Shown piece after piece: positions 9,484 through 18,092 of a DNA stretch of 64,000 bases. Each line of letters opens with the position of its first letter. The stretch's first letter is position 1. Source of the stretch: Sphingomonas elodea ATCC 31461 (GTDB taxonomy: Bacteria; Pseudomonadota; Alphaproteobacteria; Sphingomonadales; Sphingomonadaceae); assembly GCF_000226955.1 (NCBI RefSeq), contig NZ_AGFU01000005.1, forward strand, positions 82,158 to 146,157. Direction: 5' to 3'. The notes under the pieces are model-generated. The model ran no database searches. It was not told where the DNA came from and was given only the letters and a program-made list of their open reading frames with translations. Made by a program: the position numbers and the translations under genes.

Positions 9484-9614
9484 CAGGTCCGGCTACCCCG
9501 CCCCTGTCATCTGGGGAGTAGCCAGCCGGTGCCGCGCGCACCGGGCGCCCGCGTCAACATACTTGGTCGAGAGGCCATGGCGCAGGCGGAGCCGCAAGGT
9601 TCGGGCGAGACCAA
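9484..9614 (+). promoter_or_regulatory. yybP-ykoY (manganese) riboswitch
   Basis: The leader of the downstream exporter gene contains CTGGGGAGTAGCC at 9511-9523 and CGTCAACATACT at 9552-9563, the two conserved loop strands that form the Mn2+ site in yybP-ykoY RNAs. The outer strands GGTC (9486-9489) and GACC (9609-9612) can close the first helix. The class is known to bind Mn2+ and to control Mn exporters, including UPF0016/GDT1 proteins like the one that follows. I assigned it by eye; a covariance search was not run. Confidence 0.88.
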
Positions 9615-9620
9615 TGGCGT

Positions 9621-9653
9621 CGCATCTCCGCTCGTGCCGGGCGGGGAGATGCG
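9621..9653 (+). promoter_or_regulatory. Riboswitch expression-platform hairpin
   Basis: CGCATCTCC (9621-9629) pairs perfectly with GGAGATGCG (9645-9653) around a 15-base loop. The hairpin starts a few bases after the riboswitch and about 40 bases before the TTG start. It has no U-tract, so control of translation or of Rho access is more likely than intrinsic termination. Confidence 0.55.
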
Positions 9654-9693
9654 ATGTCGTTGGATTCGTGCCCGCCCGGCCCCGGAGAATTTC

Positions 9694-10266
9694 TTGGAAG
9701 CCCTGCTCACCTCCACCGCGGTGGTCGCGCTCGCTGAAATCGGCGACAAGACCCAGCTGCTGGCCATTCTGCTCGCCACCCGCTTCAAAAAGCCGGTGCC
9801 GATCATCTGCGGCATCTTCGCCGCGACGATCGCCAACCATTTCCTCGCCGCGCTGGTCGGTGCCGAAGTCGCCGGGCTGCTCGACAGCCCGTGGTTCCGC
9901 TACGCGATCGCCGTCTCGTTCGTCGCGATGGGGCTGTGGACGCTGATCCCGGACAAGCTCGACGAAGACGAAGCGCCCAGGCCCGCCCGGTTCGGCGCGT
10001 TCCTCACCACCGCGATCGCCTTCTTCCTGGTCGAGATGGGCGACAAGACCCAGGTCGCCACGGTCGCGCTCGGCGCGCGCTTCCATGCGGTGCTGCCGGT
10101 AACGGCGGGCACGACGCTGGGGATGATGCTCGCCAATGTCCCGGCGGTGTTCCTCGGCAAGGCGGTGATCGAGCGGGTGCCGCTGACCACCGTGCACCGC
10201 ATCGCGGCAATGCTGTTCGTCGCGATCGGCCTGTGGCTCGCGGCGCAGACGGCGGGGTGGCTCTGA
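9694..10266 (+). CDS. UPF0016/GDT1-family manganese exporter (MneA-type)
   Basis: A 190-residue inner membrane protein with two repeats of the family signature: AEIGDKTQLLA near residue 11 and VEMGDKTQVAT near residue 120. Each repeat has three membrane helices. Bacterial members export Mn2+ and protect from Mn toxicity. I start it at TTG 9694, because GGAG at 9684-9687 lies six bases upstream and the protein would begin LEALLTSTAVVALAEIGDK, the usual N-terminus; earlier in-frame codons run into the riboswitch. The riboswitch upstream supports Mn as substrate. Confidence 0.9.
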   Translation: MEALLTSTAVVALAEIGDKTQLLAILLATRFKKPVPIICGIFAATIANHFLAALVGAEVAGLLDSPWFRYAIAVSFVAMGLWTLIPDKLDEDEAPRPARFGAFLTTAIAFFLVEMGDKTQVATVALGARFHAVLPVTAGTTLGMMLANVPAVFLGKAVIERVPLTTVHRIAAMLFVAIGLWLAAQTAGWL

Positions 10267-10274
10267 TAGCAAAA

Positions 10275-10299
10275 GACCCTCCCCGCGATGGGGAGGGTC
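10275..10299. terminator. Bidirectional terminator hairpin
   Basis: GACCCTCCCC (10275-10284) pairs with GGGGAGGGTC (10290-10299) around a 5-base loop, with an A-run on the left side (a U-run for the minus strand) between the convergent exporter and dehydrogenase genes. Confidence 0.8.
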
Positions 10300-10305
10300 C
10301 TTGGA

Positions 10306-11355
10306 TTAGCGGCCGATCAGGCGCTGGGCGATCCGGTCGGCGACTTCGCTCGAGGGATCGCCGGTCGCGGCGCTTTCGTCCCACACCTGGTTGAGGCGCA
10401 CCGGGATCTTCTCGACCCGGGCGTCCACCTCGGAGCGGTCACCCTGCCCCAGATATTCGAGCGCCACGTTGATGATGCCGCCGGCGTTGATCACGTAATC
10501 CGGCGCATAGACGATGCCGCGCGCGTGCAGGCGGTGGCCGTCCTCGCGCGTGGCGAGCTGGTTGTTCGCACCACCGGCGACGACGCGCACCTTCAGCGCC
10601 TCGATCGACTGTTCGGTGAGGATCGCACCCAGCGCGCAGGGGCTGAGAATGTCCGCCTCGTGGGTCAGGATCGCATCGGCGTCGATCGCCTCGGCGCCCA
10701 GTTCGGCCGCAAGTGCCTTGGCGCGGTCCACGCTCACATCGGCCAGGATCAGCTTGGCGCCGTCTGCCGCCAGCAGCCGGGCAAGCCCGCCGCCGACCGA
10801 ACCGACGCCCTGGATCGCGACACGAACGCCGGCCATCGAGTCGACGCCGAGGCCGCGCTTCGCCGCTGCCTTGACGCCGAGATAGACGCCGCGCGCCGTC
10901 ACCGGGCCCGGATCGCCGCCCGCGCTGCCCGCCGCCACCGGCAGGCCGGAGACGTGCTTGGTCTGGGTCGCGACGACCTTCATGCGGGCCTCGGACATGC
11001 CGACATCCTCGGCCGTCACATAGCGGCCGTTCAGCGATTCGACCGCGCGGCCAAAGGCTTCCAGCTGCGCCTGGGTCACTTCCGCGCCCGGCTTGTCCGC
11101 GAGGATCACGCCCTTGCCGCCGCCCATCGGCAGATCGGCCATGGCGTTCTTGTAGCTCATGCCGCGCGAGAGGCGGAGCGCATCGGTGATCGCGGCGCGG
11201 TGATCGGCATAATGCCAGAAGCGCACGCCGCCGGCAGCGGCGCCCAGGGCCGTCGAGTGGACGGCGATGATCGCGCTAAGGCCCGATGCCCGATCCGAGA
11301 AGAGGTGAACGCCCTCGTGGTCGTCGAAATCTGGAAAGCCCCAGTCGGTGATCAT
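10306..11355 (-). CDS. Glu/Leu/Phe/Val dehydrogenase, leucine-dehydrogenase type
   Basis: A 349-residue NAD-dependent amino acid dehydrogenase, the length of leucine or phenylalanine dehydrogenase rather than glutamate dehydrogenase (over 400). The substrate-binding region shows SYKNAMADLPMGGGKGV with Lys69 and the catalytic Lys81. The C-terminal Rossmann domain has IQGVGSVGGGLARLL, and GGANNQLATREDGHRL follows. It would deaminate branched-chain or aromatic amino acids to 2-oxo acids. I cannot settle the substrate by eye. ATG 11355 was chosen because upstream in-frame sequence runs into tRNA-His. Confidence 0.88.
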   Translation of the reverse strand: MITDWGFPDFDDHEGVHLFSDRASGLSAIIAVHSTALGAAAGGVRFWHYADHRAAITDALRLSRGMSYKNAMADLPMGGGKGVILADKPGAEVTQAQLEAFGRAVESLNGRYVTAEDVGMSEARMKVVATQTKHVSGLPVAAGSAGGDPGPVTARGVYLGVKAAAKRGLGVDSMAGVRVAIQGVGSVGGGLARLLAADGAKLILADVSVDRAKALAAELGAEAIDADAILTHEADILSPCALGAILTEQSIEALKVRVVAGGANNQLATREDGHRLHARGIVYAPDYVINAGGIINVALEYLGQGDRSEVDARVEKIPVRLNQVWDESAATGDPSSEVADRIAQRLIGR

Positions 11356-11387
11356 GGATGGATCCGCGCTGTGATGAAGGGGGAAAG

Positions 11388-11465
11388 TGGGGCGACCAAC
11401 GGGAATTGAACCCGCAACCTCTGGTACCACAAACCAGCGCTCTAACCAATTGAGCTATGGTCGCC
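11388..11465 (-). tRNA. tRNA-His (GTG)
   Basis: Reads 5' GGCGACCATAGCTC... on the minus strand. The anticodon loop is TTGTGGT with anticodon GTG between CTGGT/ACCAG stems. The extra 5' G at 11465 pairs with the discriminator C, the hallmark of tRNA-His. The T arm is GCGGG TTCAATT CCCGT, and CCA is encoded (11388-11390). Confidence 0.97.
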
Positions 11466-11519
11466 GTGAAGGAGTGCGCGCTTAGCGGGCTCCGAAGCGG
11501 AGCGCAAGATCCTTACGCG

Positions 11520-12683
11520 TCATCCGCGGGAAATTCTAACAGCCTCCTCCGGCGTCGTCACCCCGGTGCGGGCAAGCGCACGGGCGGCGGAGCCCAGATT
11601 GGGCATGGTGACGAAGGCGTGGCGCGCGAGAATCGCCGCGTCGCCGCCATCGTTGACCAGCCGCCGAATCGTCGCGTCGCCGCGAATCGCCTCGAACACC
11701 CCGGTCCGCCCGGCAAAGCCGCTACCGTCGCAGACCGCGCAGCCGACCGCGGCATAGACGATCGCACCGGGATCGAAGCCGAGGAGCGCCGAGACCGAGC
11801 CGGTCGCCTGCACGGGCTCGCGGCACGATGCGCACAGGCGTCGCACCAGCCGCTGGCCCAGCACCAGCGACAGCGTGGAGGCGAGCTGGAACGCCTCCAC
11901 CCGCCAGCTGCGCATCTGCTGGATCGCGGCGATGGCATCGCTCGCCTCGATCCCGGCGAGCACCAGCCGCCCGTTGGCCGCCGCGTCCGCTGCCGCTGCC
12001 GCCGCCGCGCGATCCTCCAGCGAATCGAGCAGCAGCACGTCCACGTCCTGCACCGCGCCGGCCCGAAGCGCTTCGGCCGCACCGATCTCGCCGGCCCGCA
12101 GCCAGGCCACGCCCGGCACCCCGTCCGCGTCCGCCCGCACCACCGCCAGACCGGGGCGGCCGGAATGTGCGGCGAGCCCCAACAGGGTGCGCAGCGTCCT
12201 GCTGCGGCCGTGCCCCGGCGGCGCGGCGACCAGGACCAGCCCGGTATGCGCCAATGCCGCGCGCACCTCCTGCGCCAGCGCCGCCCGCATGCCGAGCGCC
12301 TCGAGCTCGCGATGCTCGGTGCGGTCCGGCGTACGCTGCAGCACCACGCGCACCCCCCCCAGGATCGGCAGCAGCGCAGCCGACAGCTGCTCCTTGCCCC
12401 AGCGCAGCTCGCCCCGCGCCGGTTGGGCGGGTGGCAGCGCCACCCCGGCGCGCACGCCGATCTCCTGCACCAGTGCCGCGCCCTGCTCCGGCGGCAGCGC
12501 GCGATGGGCCTGGATCCGCCCCGCAACCCGCAGCGCGATCGCGGCTCCCGCCGGTCCGGTCTCGATATGGATATGGGTGGCCTGGCCCGCCGCGGCGTCG
12601 CCGAGCAGCGCGTCCAGCAGCCCCGCCGGAGCCGATGGCGACGCCGCCCGCCCCTTCACATGCCGTTCGGCCTCAATCTGCAC
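11520..12683 (-). CDS. Degenerate GspE/PilB-like secretion ATPase homologue
   Basis: A 387-residue protein related to type II secretion/type IV pilus ATPases but shortened. The HIHIE segment (residues 38-42) matches the family's DIHIEP start of the N2 domain. The P-loop region is APPGHGRSRTL (154-164), in which the catalytic lysine is Arg160. The tetracysteine zinc site is kept (Cys284, Cys287, Cys315, Cys318), followed by GFAGRTGVFEAI, as in GspE. The whole chain is unusually Ala/Arg rich. No other secretion genes are nearby. It may be a non-hydrolysing partner or a decaying paralogue; function is not established. Confidence 0.7.
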   Translation of the reverse strand: MQIEAERHVKGRAASPSAPAGLLDALLGDAAAGQATHIHIETGPAGAAIALRVAGRIQAHRALPPEQGAALVQEIGVRAGVALPPAQPARGELRWGKEQLSAALLPILGGVRVVLQRTPDRTEHRELEALGMRAALAQEVRAALAHTGLVLVAAPPGHGRSRTLRTLLGLAAHSGRPGLAVVRADADGVPGVAWLRAGEIGAAEALRAGAVQDVDVLLLDSLEDRAAAAAAADAAANGRLVLAGIEASDAIAAIQQMRSWRVEAFQLASTLSLVLGQRLVRRLCASCREPVQATGSVSALLGFDPGAIVYAAVGCAVCDGSGFAGRTGVFEAIRGDATIRRLVNDGGDAAILARHAFVTMPNLGSAARALARTGVTTPEEAVRISRG

Positions 12684-12764
12684 GCCTCGTCCCCCCTGTT
12701 GGGCCGCCCAGCGCTACGCACCCTTGATGACAGATCGGCTGCATTTTCATGACCGTTACGGGTC

Positions 12765-13469
12765 ATGCTGGCGAGAGCCGGCGAGCTTTGGCACAAGCAC
12801 GCCATGCAGCCAGTATCCCTCCCCCATCTCGGCAGCGGCCACCCCTCCGAGCCCGTTGTCGAGCGCATTCTCGACTATCCTGGCATCCAGAAGGTGCCGA
12901 GCCCCAAGGTCGCCTTGTTCATGGCGCGCAATTTCCTCGATTCCGGGCAGTGCGCGGCACTGATGGCGCGAATCGACGAACATCGGCGCCCCTCCACGCT
13001 CGCCAATGCCGGCGACGACTATGCCTTCCGCACCAGCGAGACCTGCGACCTGGCGGCGGAGGATCCGCTGGCGATCGACCTCAAGGCGCGCATCCTGGAA
13101 TTGATCGGCCTCGACCCCGATCATGCGGAGCCGATGCAGGGACAGCGCTACGCGGTGGGCCAGGAGTTCAAGGCGCACACCGACTATTTCGATCCCGGCA
13201 GCGTCGATTTCGACAAATATTGCAGCGTCGCCGGTCAGCGCACCTGGACGGTGATGCTCTATCTCAACGAGGTGGAGGCCGGCGGCGCCACCCGCTTCAA
13301 GGCGATCGACAAGATCGTCCAGCCCGAGGCGGGCAAGCTGCTCGCCTGGAACAACCTTCGCCCCGACGGTACCGTAAACCCCGCGACCATCCACCATGCG
13401 ATGAAGGTCCGCGCCGGGTGCAAATACGTCATCACCCAGTGGTTCCGCGAACGGCCCTGGGGCTGGTGA
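12765..13469 (+). CDS. 2OG-Fe(II) oxygenase, prolyl 4-hydroxylase family
   Basis: A 234-residue protein with the C-terminal P4H-type double-stranded beta-helix. The iron triad is visible as HTDYFDP (His and Asp) and the distal His in ATIHHAMKV; KYVITQWFRERP supplies the 2-oxoglutarate-binding Lys and the family's C-terminal signature. It hydroxylates a protein or small-molecule substrate that cannot be named from sequence. ATG 12765 starts the chain; ATG 12804 (MQPVSLPHLG) is an alternative, and neither has a strong ribosome site. Confidence 0.85.
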   Translation: MLARAGELWHKHAMQPVSLPHLGSGHPSEPVVERILDYPGIQKVPSPKVALFMARNFLDSGQCAALMARIDEHRRPSTLANAGDDYAFRTSETCDLAAEDPLAIDLKARILELIGLDPDHAEPMQGQRYAVGQEFKAHTDYFDPGSVDFDKYCSVAGQRTWTVMLYLNEVEAGGATRFKAIDKIVQPEAGKLLAWNNLRPDGTVNPATIHHAMKVRAGCKYVITQWFRERPWGW

Positions 13470-13471
13470 GC

Positions 13472-13507
13472 GGGGCGCCCGTCCGCCGGCGGTGCGGCGG
13501 CGGGCCC
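13472..13507. terminator. Hairpin between convergent genes
   Basis: GGGGC-CCCG-CCGCCG on the left pairs with CGGCGG-CGGG-CCCC on the right with small bulges, followed on the plus strand by a pyrimidine/T-rich stretch. It lies between the hydroxylase stop and the TonB-receptor stop. Confidence 0.5.
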
Positions 13508-13524
13508 CTCGCCTTTCCTTTTCG

Positions 13525-16197
13525 TCAGAAGGTCGTCGAGAGCGACAGCTGCACCGTCGTCCCCGGCGAATAACGATTATACACCACGGTGCGCGTGCCG
13601 TTCGACTGCAGTTCCTTGTAGAGGCGCCCCGTCAGGTTGCGCGCCTCCAGCTTCAGGTCGAGCTGGTGGCCGGCCACCATCACCCCCTGGCGCGCGACGA
13701 AGTCCAGGTTGAACCCCGGATATTCGTACACGTCAGGCTGGCTCTGGTTGGCGAGGCCGCGGCTGGTCACGCGCTTGCTGGCATAGGACAGGATGAAGGT
13801 CTGCTGCGAGAGCAGCCCGTCCTTCTCCATGCCGAGCTGCAGGTTGACCAGATGGTCCGACTGGCCGGTGAGCGAGGCGCCGTCGCGGAAATAGTCGGTC
13901 GCGTTGGTCGAGGAGGCGGCATAGACCGCGGTGCGGTCGCCCTGCTTCACCTGCAGCTTGGATTTGGTGAAGGTGTAGTTGGCGATCACCAGCAGACTGC
14001 GATCGGTGAAGAACGCGCCGCCCAGCCAGTCGGCAAGCCCGAACGTCTTCTGCGCTTCCAGTTCGGCGCCGTAGAGATTGGCCTTGGGCGCATTGGCGAA
14101 GCTGGTCACCAGCACGTCGCTGCCGGTGATGAAGGTCTCGATCGGCTTGTTGATCCGCTTGTAGAAGGCTGCCGCCGACACGCGCTGGTCGTTGCCGATA
14201 TACCATTCGAACCGGCCTTCGCCATTGTACAGGGTGCTGTCCTGCAGCAGCGGGTTGCCCTGATACTGGCGGTTGGTCTCGGGATCGAAATAGAACTGGT
14301 AGATCAGCTCGCGGAACTGCGGACGCGCGATCGTCTTCGAGGCGTTGAGGCGGAACTGCATCTTCGGCTCGAACTGCCAGGTCAGCGTCGCCGCCGGCAG
14401 CCAGTAGTTGTTGTCGAGATTGGTGCCCGCCGTGCTGGCGCCCGGGGTCTTGAACACCTGCGCGGGGGTCACCGTCTCCTTTGCCGTCTCGTAGCGCAGG
14501 CCGGTGTCGATCGAGAGCTTGGGCGTGATCTGATAGACCGCACGGCCGTAGCCGGCATGGTTGCGCAGCGCGGCGTTGAACGCCGGATTGCCCTCGTTGG
14601 TCTCGACCAGCGCGATCTTGTAATAGTCGATGATCGCGCTGCCGAGCAGCAGGTCCGGCCGCAGCATCGCCACCCCGTTGGGGAAGCTGCTGGGCGCGCT
14701 GAACTGGAAATCACGGCGCGCGCTGAACCGCTTGGTCTTGAGGTAGCTGTAGCCGGCCGACAGGCTCAGATCGGGGATCGGCTTGAAGGTCAGGTCCGCA
14801 CCGGCCGAGTAGAGATTCTCGTTGAGGTCCGAATAGCTGACCGTCGCGTCACCGCCATTGCCGTTGTTGAGACGATTGATGAAGAACTTCCCATAGGGAT
14901 CGGCATCGACGTTGGTGCGAATATATTCGAAGAACAGCTCGCTCGGCGACTTGCGCTTGGAATTGGCGTAGCTGCCGCGCAGATCGAGGCTCAGCGTCGG
15001 GGTCAGCTTGAACTCGCCGACCAGCTGCGTATCGACCAGCTGGCGCTCGAACCAGCGGGTATCCTGCTGCTGGAACTCGGAAATCTCGTTGCCGCCGCGC
15101 TTGCCGATGCCGAGCCGGGTGTTCTTCAGCGTGTCGCGAATGTACACGTTGGTCCAGCGCAGCTTGTTGTCGCCGAACTCGAAGCCGAGGCCGACCAGCC
15201 CGTTCAGCACCACGCGATTGTCGGTCAGCACGCGGCGGAAATCGCTTTCCAGCACCGACAGGTCCTGGGTGATCGAGTATTGCTGAACCGCGTCGCGCAC
15301 GTTCCACTTGTTGCTGTAGCCCGCGGTGGCGATCACGCCGACCGTGGTGTCGCCCACGTCCCATGACTTGCCGGCGGACAGGCTCGTCGACCAGTTGGGC
15401 GGCAGGTTGAGGTTCCGCTGGAGCAGCGCGTTCCTGCCGTTGACCAGCTGCTTGGCGATCGCCCCGCCATCGACCGTGCCGGAGCTCAGCCGCGCCCCGC
15501 TGTCGAAATAGGCCTGGAGCGCGGGGGCGATGGCGCGGCTGCCGTCGTCGAAGCCGGTCCAGTCATGCCCGCCGCCGGCATAGACATAGCCGAGCTGGCC
15601 GGTCGCACGGCTGTTGCCGCCGATGCCGCCGCTCACGGTAAGGAAGCCCTGCTTGGGCAGGGCATTGGTGGTGAGGTTGATGACGCCGCCGCCGAACTCG
15701 CCGGGATAGTTCACCGAGAAGCTCTTCTGGACCAGCGACGAGGACACGACGTTGGTCGGGAACAGGTCGAGCGGGACAACCCGCTTTAGCGGCTCGGGGC
15801 TCGGCAGCGGGGAGCCGTTGAGCAGCGCCAGCGAATAGCGATCGCCCAGGCCGCGCACGAAGACATAGCCGTTGCCGACCACGCTGAGGCCGGTGACGCG
15901 GCCCAGCGCGCCGGCGATGTCGCCCTCGCCCGTCCGCTGGATATCGGCGGCGGACAGCACCGAGACGACCTGCGGGATATCGCGCGTGAGGTTCACGCGC
16001 CGTCCGGTCACGACGATCTCGCCGGGGACGGAAACGTCCGGCGTCTCCTCCTGCTGCGCCTCCGGGGCAGCGGCGGCGGTGGCCGGGCTCGCCTGCGGGT
16101 CGGAGGGCACGGGCGCGGTCTGGGCGCAAGCGATCGCGGGCGCGACGAGCGCGGAAGAGAGAAGCAGCAGGCTGGCAAGCCCCAACGACTTGGTCAT
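13525..16197 (-). CDS. TonB-dependent outer membrane receptor
   Basis: An 890-residue receptor. It has a signal peptide (MTKSLGLASLLLLSSALVAP... to CAQ), a proline/alanine-rich linker, the N-terminal box EIVVTGRRVN near residue 60, a plug domain (about 65-180; IPQVVSVLSAADIQRTGEGD, YVFVRGLGDRYSLALLNGSP) and a long beta-barrel ending in the C-terminal aromatic signature VQLSLSTTF. The plug sequence belongs to the group that takes up or handles larger ligands rather than classical siderophores, but the substrate is unknown. It follows the lipoprotein gene on the same strand with an 86-base gap holding a strong hairpin. AGGGG precedes its ATG by six bases. A Pho-box-like site upstream of the lipoprotein hints at phosphate control of both. 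Confidence 0.93.
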   Translation of the reverse strand: MTKSLGLASLLLLSSALVAPAIACAQTAPVPSDPQASPATAAAAPEAQQEETPDVSVPGEIVVTGRRVNLTRDIPQVVSVLSAADIQRTGEGDIAGALGRVTGLSVVGNGYVFVRGLGDRYSLALLNGSPLPSPEPLKRVVPLDLFPTNVVSSSLVQKSFSVNYPGEFGGGVINLTTNALPKQGFLTVSGGIGGNSRATGQLGYVYAGGGHDWTGFDDGSRAIAPALQAYFDSGARLSSGTVDGGAIAKQLVNGRNALLQRNLNLPPNWSTSLSAGKSWDVGDTTVGVIATAGYSNKWNVRDAVQQYSITQDLSVLESDFRRVLTDNRVVLNGLVGLGFEFGDNKLRWTNVYIRDTLKNTRLGIGKRGGNEISEFQQQDTRWFERQLVDTQLVGEFKLTPTLSLDLRGSYANSKRKSPSELFFEYIRTNVDADPYGKFFINRLNNGNGGDATVSYSDLNENLYSAGADLTFKPIPDLSLSAGYSYLKTKRFSARRDFQFSAPSSFPNGVAMLRPDLLLGSAIIDYYKIALVETNEGNPAFNAALRNHAGYGRAVYQITPKLSIDTGLRYETAKETVTPAQVFKTPGASTAGTNLDNNYWLPAATLTWQFEPKMQFRLNASKTIARPQFRELIYQFYFDPETNRQYQGNPLLQDSTLYNGEGRFEWYIGNDQRVSAAAFYKRINKPIETFITGSDVLVTSFANAPKANLYGAELEAQKTFGLADWLGGAFFTDRSLLVIANYTFTKSKLQVKQGDRTAVYAASSTNATDYFRDGASLTGQSDHLVNLQLGMEKDGLLSQQTFILSYASKRVTSRGLANQSQPDVYEYPGFNLDFVARQGVMVAGHQLDLKLEARNLTGRLYKELQSNGTRTVVYNRYSPGTTVQLSLSTTF

Positions 16198-16226
16198 CGT
16201 GAACCCCTAGTTCTTTTATCGGCAAA

Positions 16227-16261
16227 GGGCGGGGCGTGCCCGTGATGGCCACGCCCCGCCC
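16227..16261 (-). terminator. Intercistronic hairpin between lipoprotein and receptor genes
   Basis: A perfect 12-bp inverted repeat: GGGCGGGGCGTG (16227-16238) and CACGCCCCGCCC (16250-16261), with an 11-base loop. There is no proper U-tract on the minus strand, so it may act as an mRNA-stabilising element or partial terminator that lowers receptor expression relative to the lipoprotein. Confidence 0.55.
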
Positions 16262-16283
16262 CCCGGTCAGGTCAGGCTTGGCC

Positions 16284-17939
16284 TCAGCTGGTCGGCAGCG
16301 AGGTGCACGAACGGCTGGTCACGCTCGTGTTGTCGAACGCGGCATAGCCCGAGTTGCAGGTCCAGCCGGCGTACCAGGTGTCCTGCGCGTTGCGGACGGC
16401 GCCGATCCAGGTGGTGGTGTCGAAGAAGCCGGTCGAGTCGAGCGTCTTCGGGTCGGTCGCGGTCACCGCGGTTTCCGCGGTGCCGTTCACGAACAGGGTG
16501 GCCAGCGTGTTGATGAAGCTGTCCGTGTTGTTGTTCGCGCCCGCGCCAAATGCCGCCGTCACCGCTGCTACATTGTAGGTGCCGGTGCCGACATATTTGG
16601 TGGCATTGCACTGGAACGCCACCGAGCGGGCCACCAGCGTCGCCGGGGTCGCGCCGGAGCCGTTCATGCGCAGGCACTCGTTGTTCGGCGAGATCACAAG
16701 GCCGTTGATCAGCGTCAGGTCCGCATTGCCGCGCAGCAGGATCGAGGCCTGGCCATTGGCTTCGTTGTCGCTGCTCAGCTGGCTCTGGATCGCCGTGAAG
16801 TTGGCGATCTTGGTGTTCTGGCGCGGCGTGTCGCCCTCGTTGCCGTTGCTGTCGACTTCCATCAGCGTATCGCCCTTGCCCGGGCGCTGGATCAGCAGGA
16901 CATATTGGAACAAGCCCTGCAGGCCGGTGTCGATGTCGAGGCTGTCATCATCGGCGCCGGTGGCGATATAGTGCTTGAAGCGCACCGACCCGCCGAAGAA
17001 CTCCATGCCGTCGTCCGAGCTGTTGTGGCTCTGGATATAGTCGAGCGTGGTACCGCTGCCGGTGCCTTCGGTGGTCAGCGCCTGCAGCTCGCGATCCGCA
17101 CCGAGCACATAGCCCGAATAGCGGATCTGGACGTACTTCATCGTGCCGGCATTGTAGCTGTCGTCGTTGCCACCGAAGACCGCCGGATCGGCCGACCCCT
17201 CGGTTGCGCGCTCGCACGTGCCGGCGGCGGTGGTGCCGGTGTTGCAGTCCGTGATGCGCGCGCGGCCCAGCAGCACGACGCCGCCCCATTGGCCGAAGGA
17301 CGAATCGTTGTTGATGCCCAGCACGTTGTCACGGCTGGTGAAAATGATCGGCGCGCTGGCGGTGCCGGTCGCGTTGATGCGGTTGCCGCGGTTGACTGCC
17401 AGCCAGGAGGTGCCCGTGCCGCCGAAGATGATGACGCCCGGCTGGATCGTCAGCGTGACGCCCGTGTCCGCGGTCAGCTGGCCGCTGCCGTTCAGGCTGA
17501 AGCCGTTGGCGGCGGTGCAGCCCACGGTGGAGCTGGCGCGCGGCGCACCGCTGGTCGGCGCCGAGAAGCCGCCGTCGCAGCCGACGTCGACGCGACCCTT
17601 AATCTGATAAAGCAGGCCGGCGATCTTCGGCAGTTCGATGCTCCTCGATACGATCGAGGGCAGCGTGCACACGCGCCAGGTGCCGGTCGGGCCGGTGATC
17701 GTGCCGTCGTCGGTCAGCCCCTTGGGGTCGGCGATCGTCGGGCAGCCGGTGGCCGCGGTGACCAGCGTCGCCGTGGGTGTCGGCGTCGGCGTCGGCGCAG
17801 GGGTCGGCGCGGGATTGTTGATGATGACGTTGCCGCCGGTACCCGGCGAAGCGATGTCGTTCGCGCCGTCGCAGGCCGAAAGCGCGGCACCCGCGCAGCT
17901 CGTCATTAGAATAAGGGCAACGCGTTTGAAGCTGGCCAT
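16284..17939 (-). CDS. Surface/secreted lipoprotein with Pro-Thr linker, paired with the TonB receptor
   Basis: A 551-residue protein with a lipoprotein signal peptide (LMTSCAGAALSACDG; modified Cys about residue 23), then a Pro-Thr repeat linker (PAPTPAPTPTPTPTATLV). The large remaining domain is rich in Gly, Asn, Ser and Thr (ADTGVTLTIQPGVIIFGGTG; YIQSHNSSDDGMEFFGGSVRF), and looks like a right-handed beta-helix. Several cysteines could form disulfides. I do not recognise a catalytic motif. The same pairing with a TonB receptor recurs in Caulobacter- and sphingomonad-type genomes as I remember it, and Caulobacter ElpS is a phosphate-regulated secreted lipoprotein; whether this protein is an ElpS relative is untested. 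Confidence 0.75.
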   Translation of the reverse strand: MASFKRVALILMTSCAGAALSACDGANDIASPGTGGNVIINNPAPTPAPTPTPTPTATLVTAATGCPTIADPKGLTDDGTITGPTGTWRVCTLPSIVSRSIELPKIAGLLYQIKGRVDVGCDGGFSAPTSGAPRASSTVGCTAANGFSLNGSGQLTADTGVTLTIQPGVIIFGGTGTSWLAVNRGNRINATGTASAPIIFTSRDNVLGINNDSSFGQWGGVVLLGRARITDCNTGTTAAGTCERATEGSADPAVFGGNDDSYNAGTMKYVQIRYSGYVLGADRELQALTTEGTGSGTTLDYIQSHNSSDDGMEFFGGSVRFKHYIATGADDDSLDIDTGLQGLFQYVLLIQRPGKGDTLMEVDSNGNEGDTPRQNTKIANFTAIQSQLSSDNEANGQASILLRGNADLTLINGLVISPNNECLRMNGSGATPATLVARSVAFQCNATKYVGTGTYNVAAVTAAFGAGANNNTDSFINTLATLFVNGTAETAVTATDPKTLDSTGFFDTTTWIGAVRNAQDTWYAGWTCNSGYAAFDNTSVTSRSCTSLPTS

Positions 17940-18092
17940 AATGTCTCCGTTCCGGCCGACGCCGGTTCTTGTGCGCGAATGCGATTCGGTGCGGGATCGA
18001 CTCGGCAGTTCCCCCCGTCGGCCGCAGCCCGGCAGCTAGGCGCGACACATGACGCCCGCATGCGACGTCCAAGTCAGATCGGAGACGTTTGC

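Noticed and set aside
17761-17820. Short repeat (GTCGGCGTCGGC-type) as a possible tandem repeat element
   Set aside because: It encodes the Pro-Thr linker of the lipoprotein on the other strand and is explained by that.
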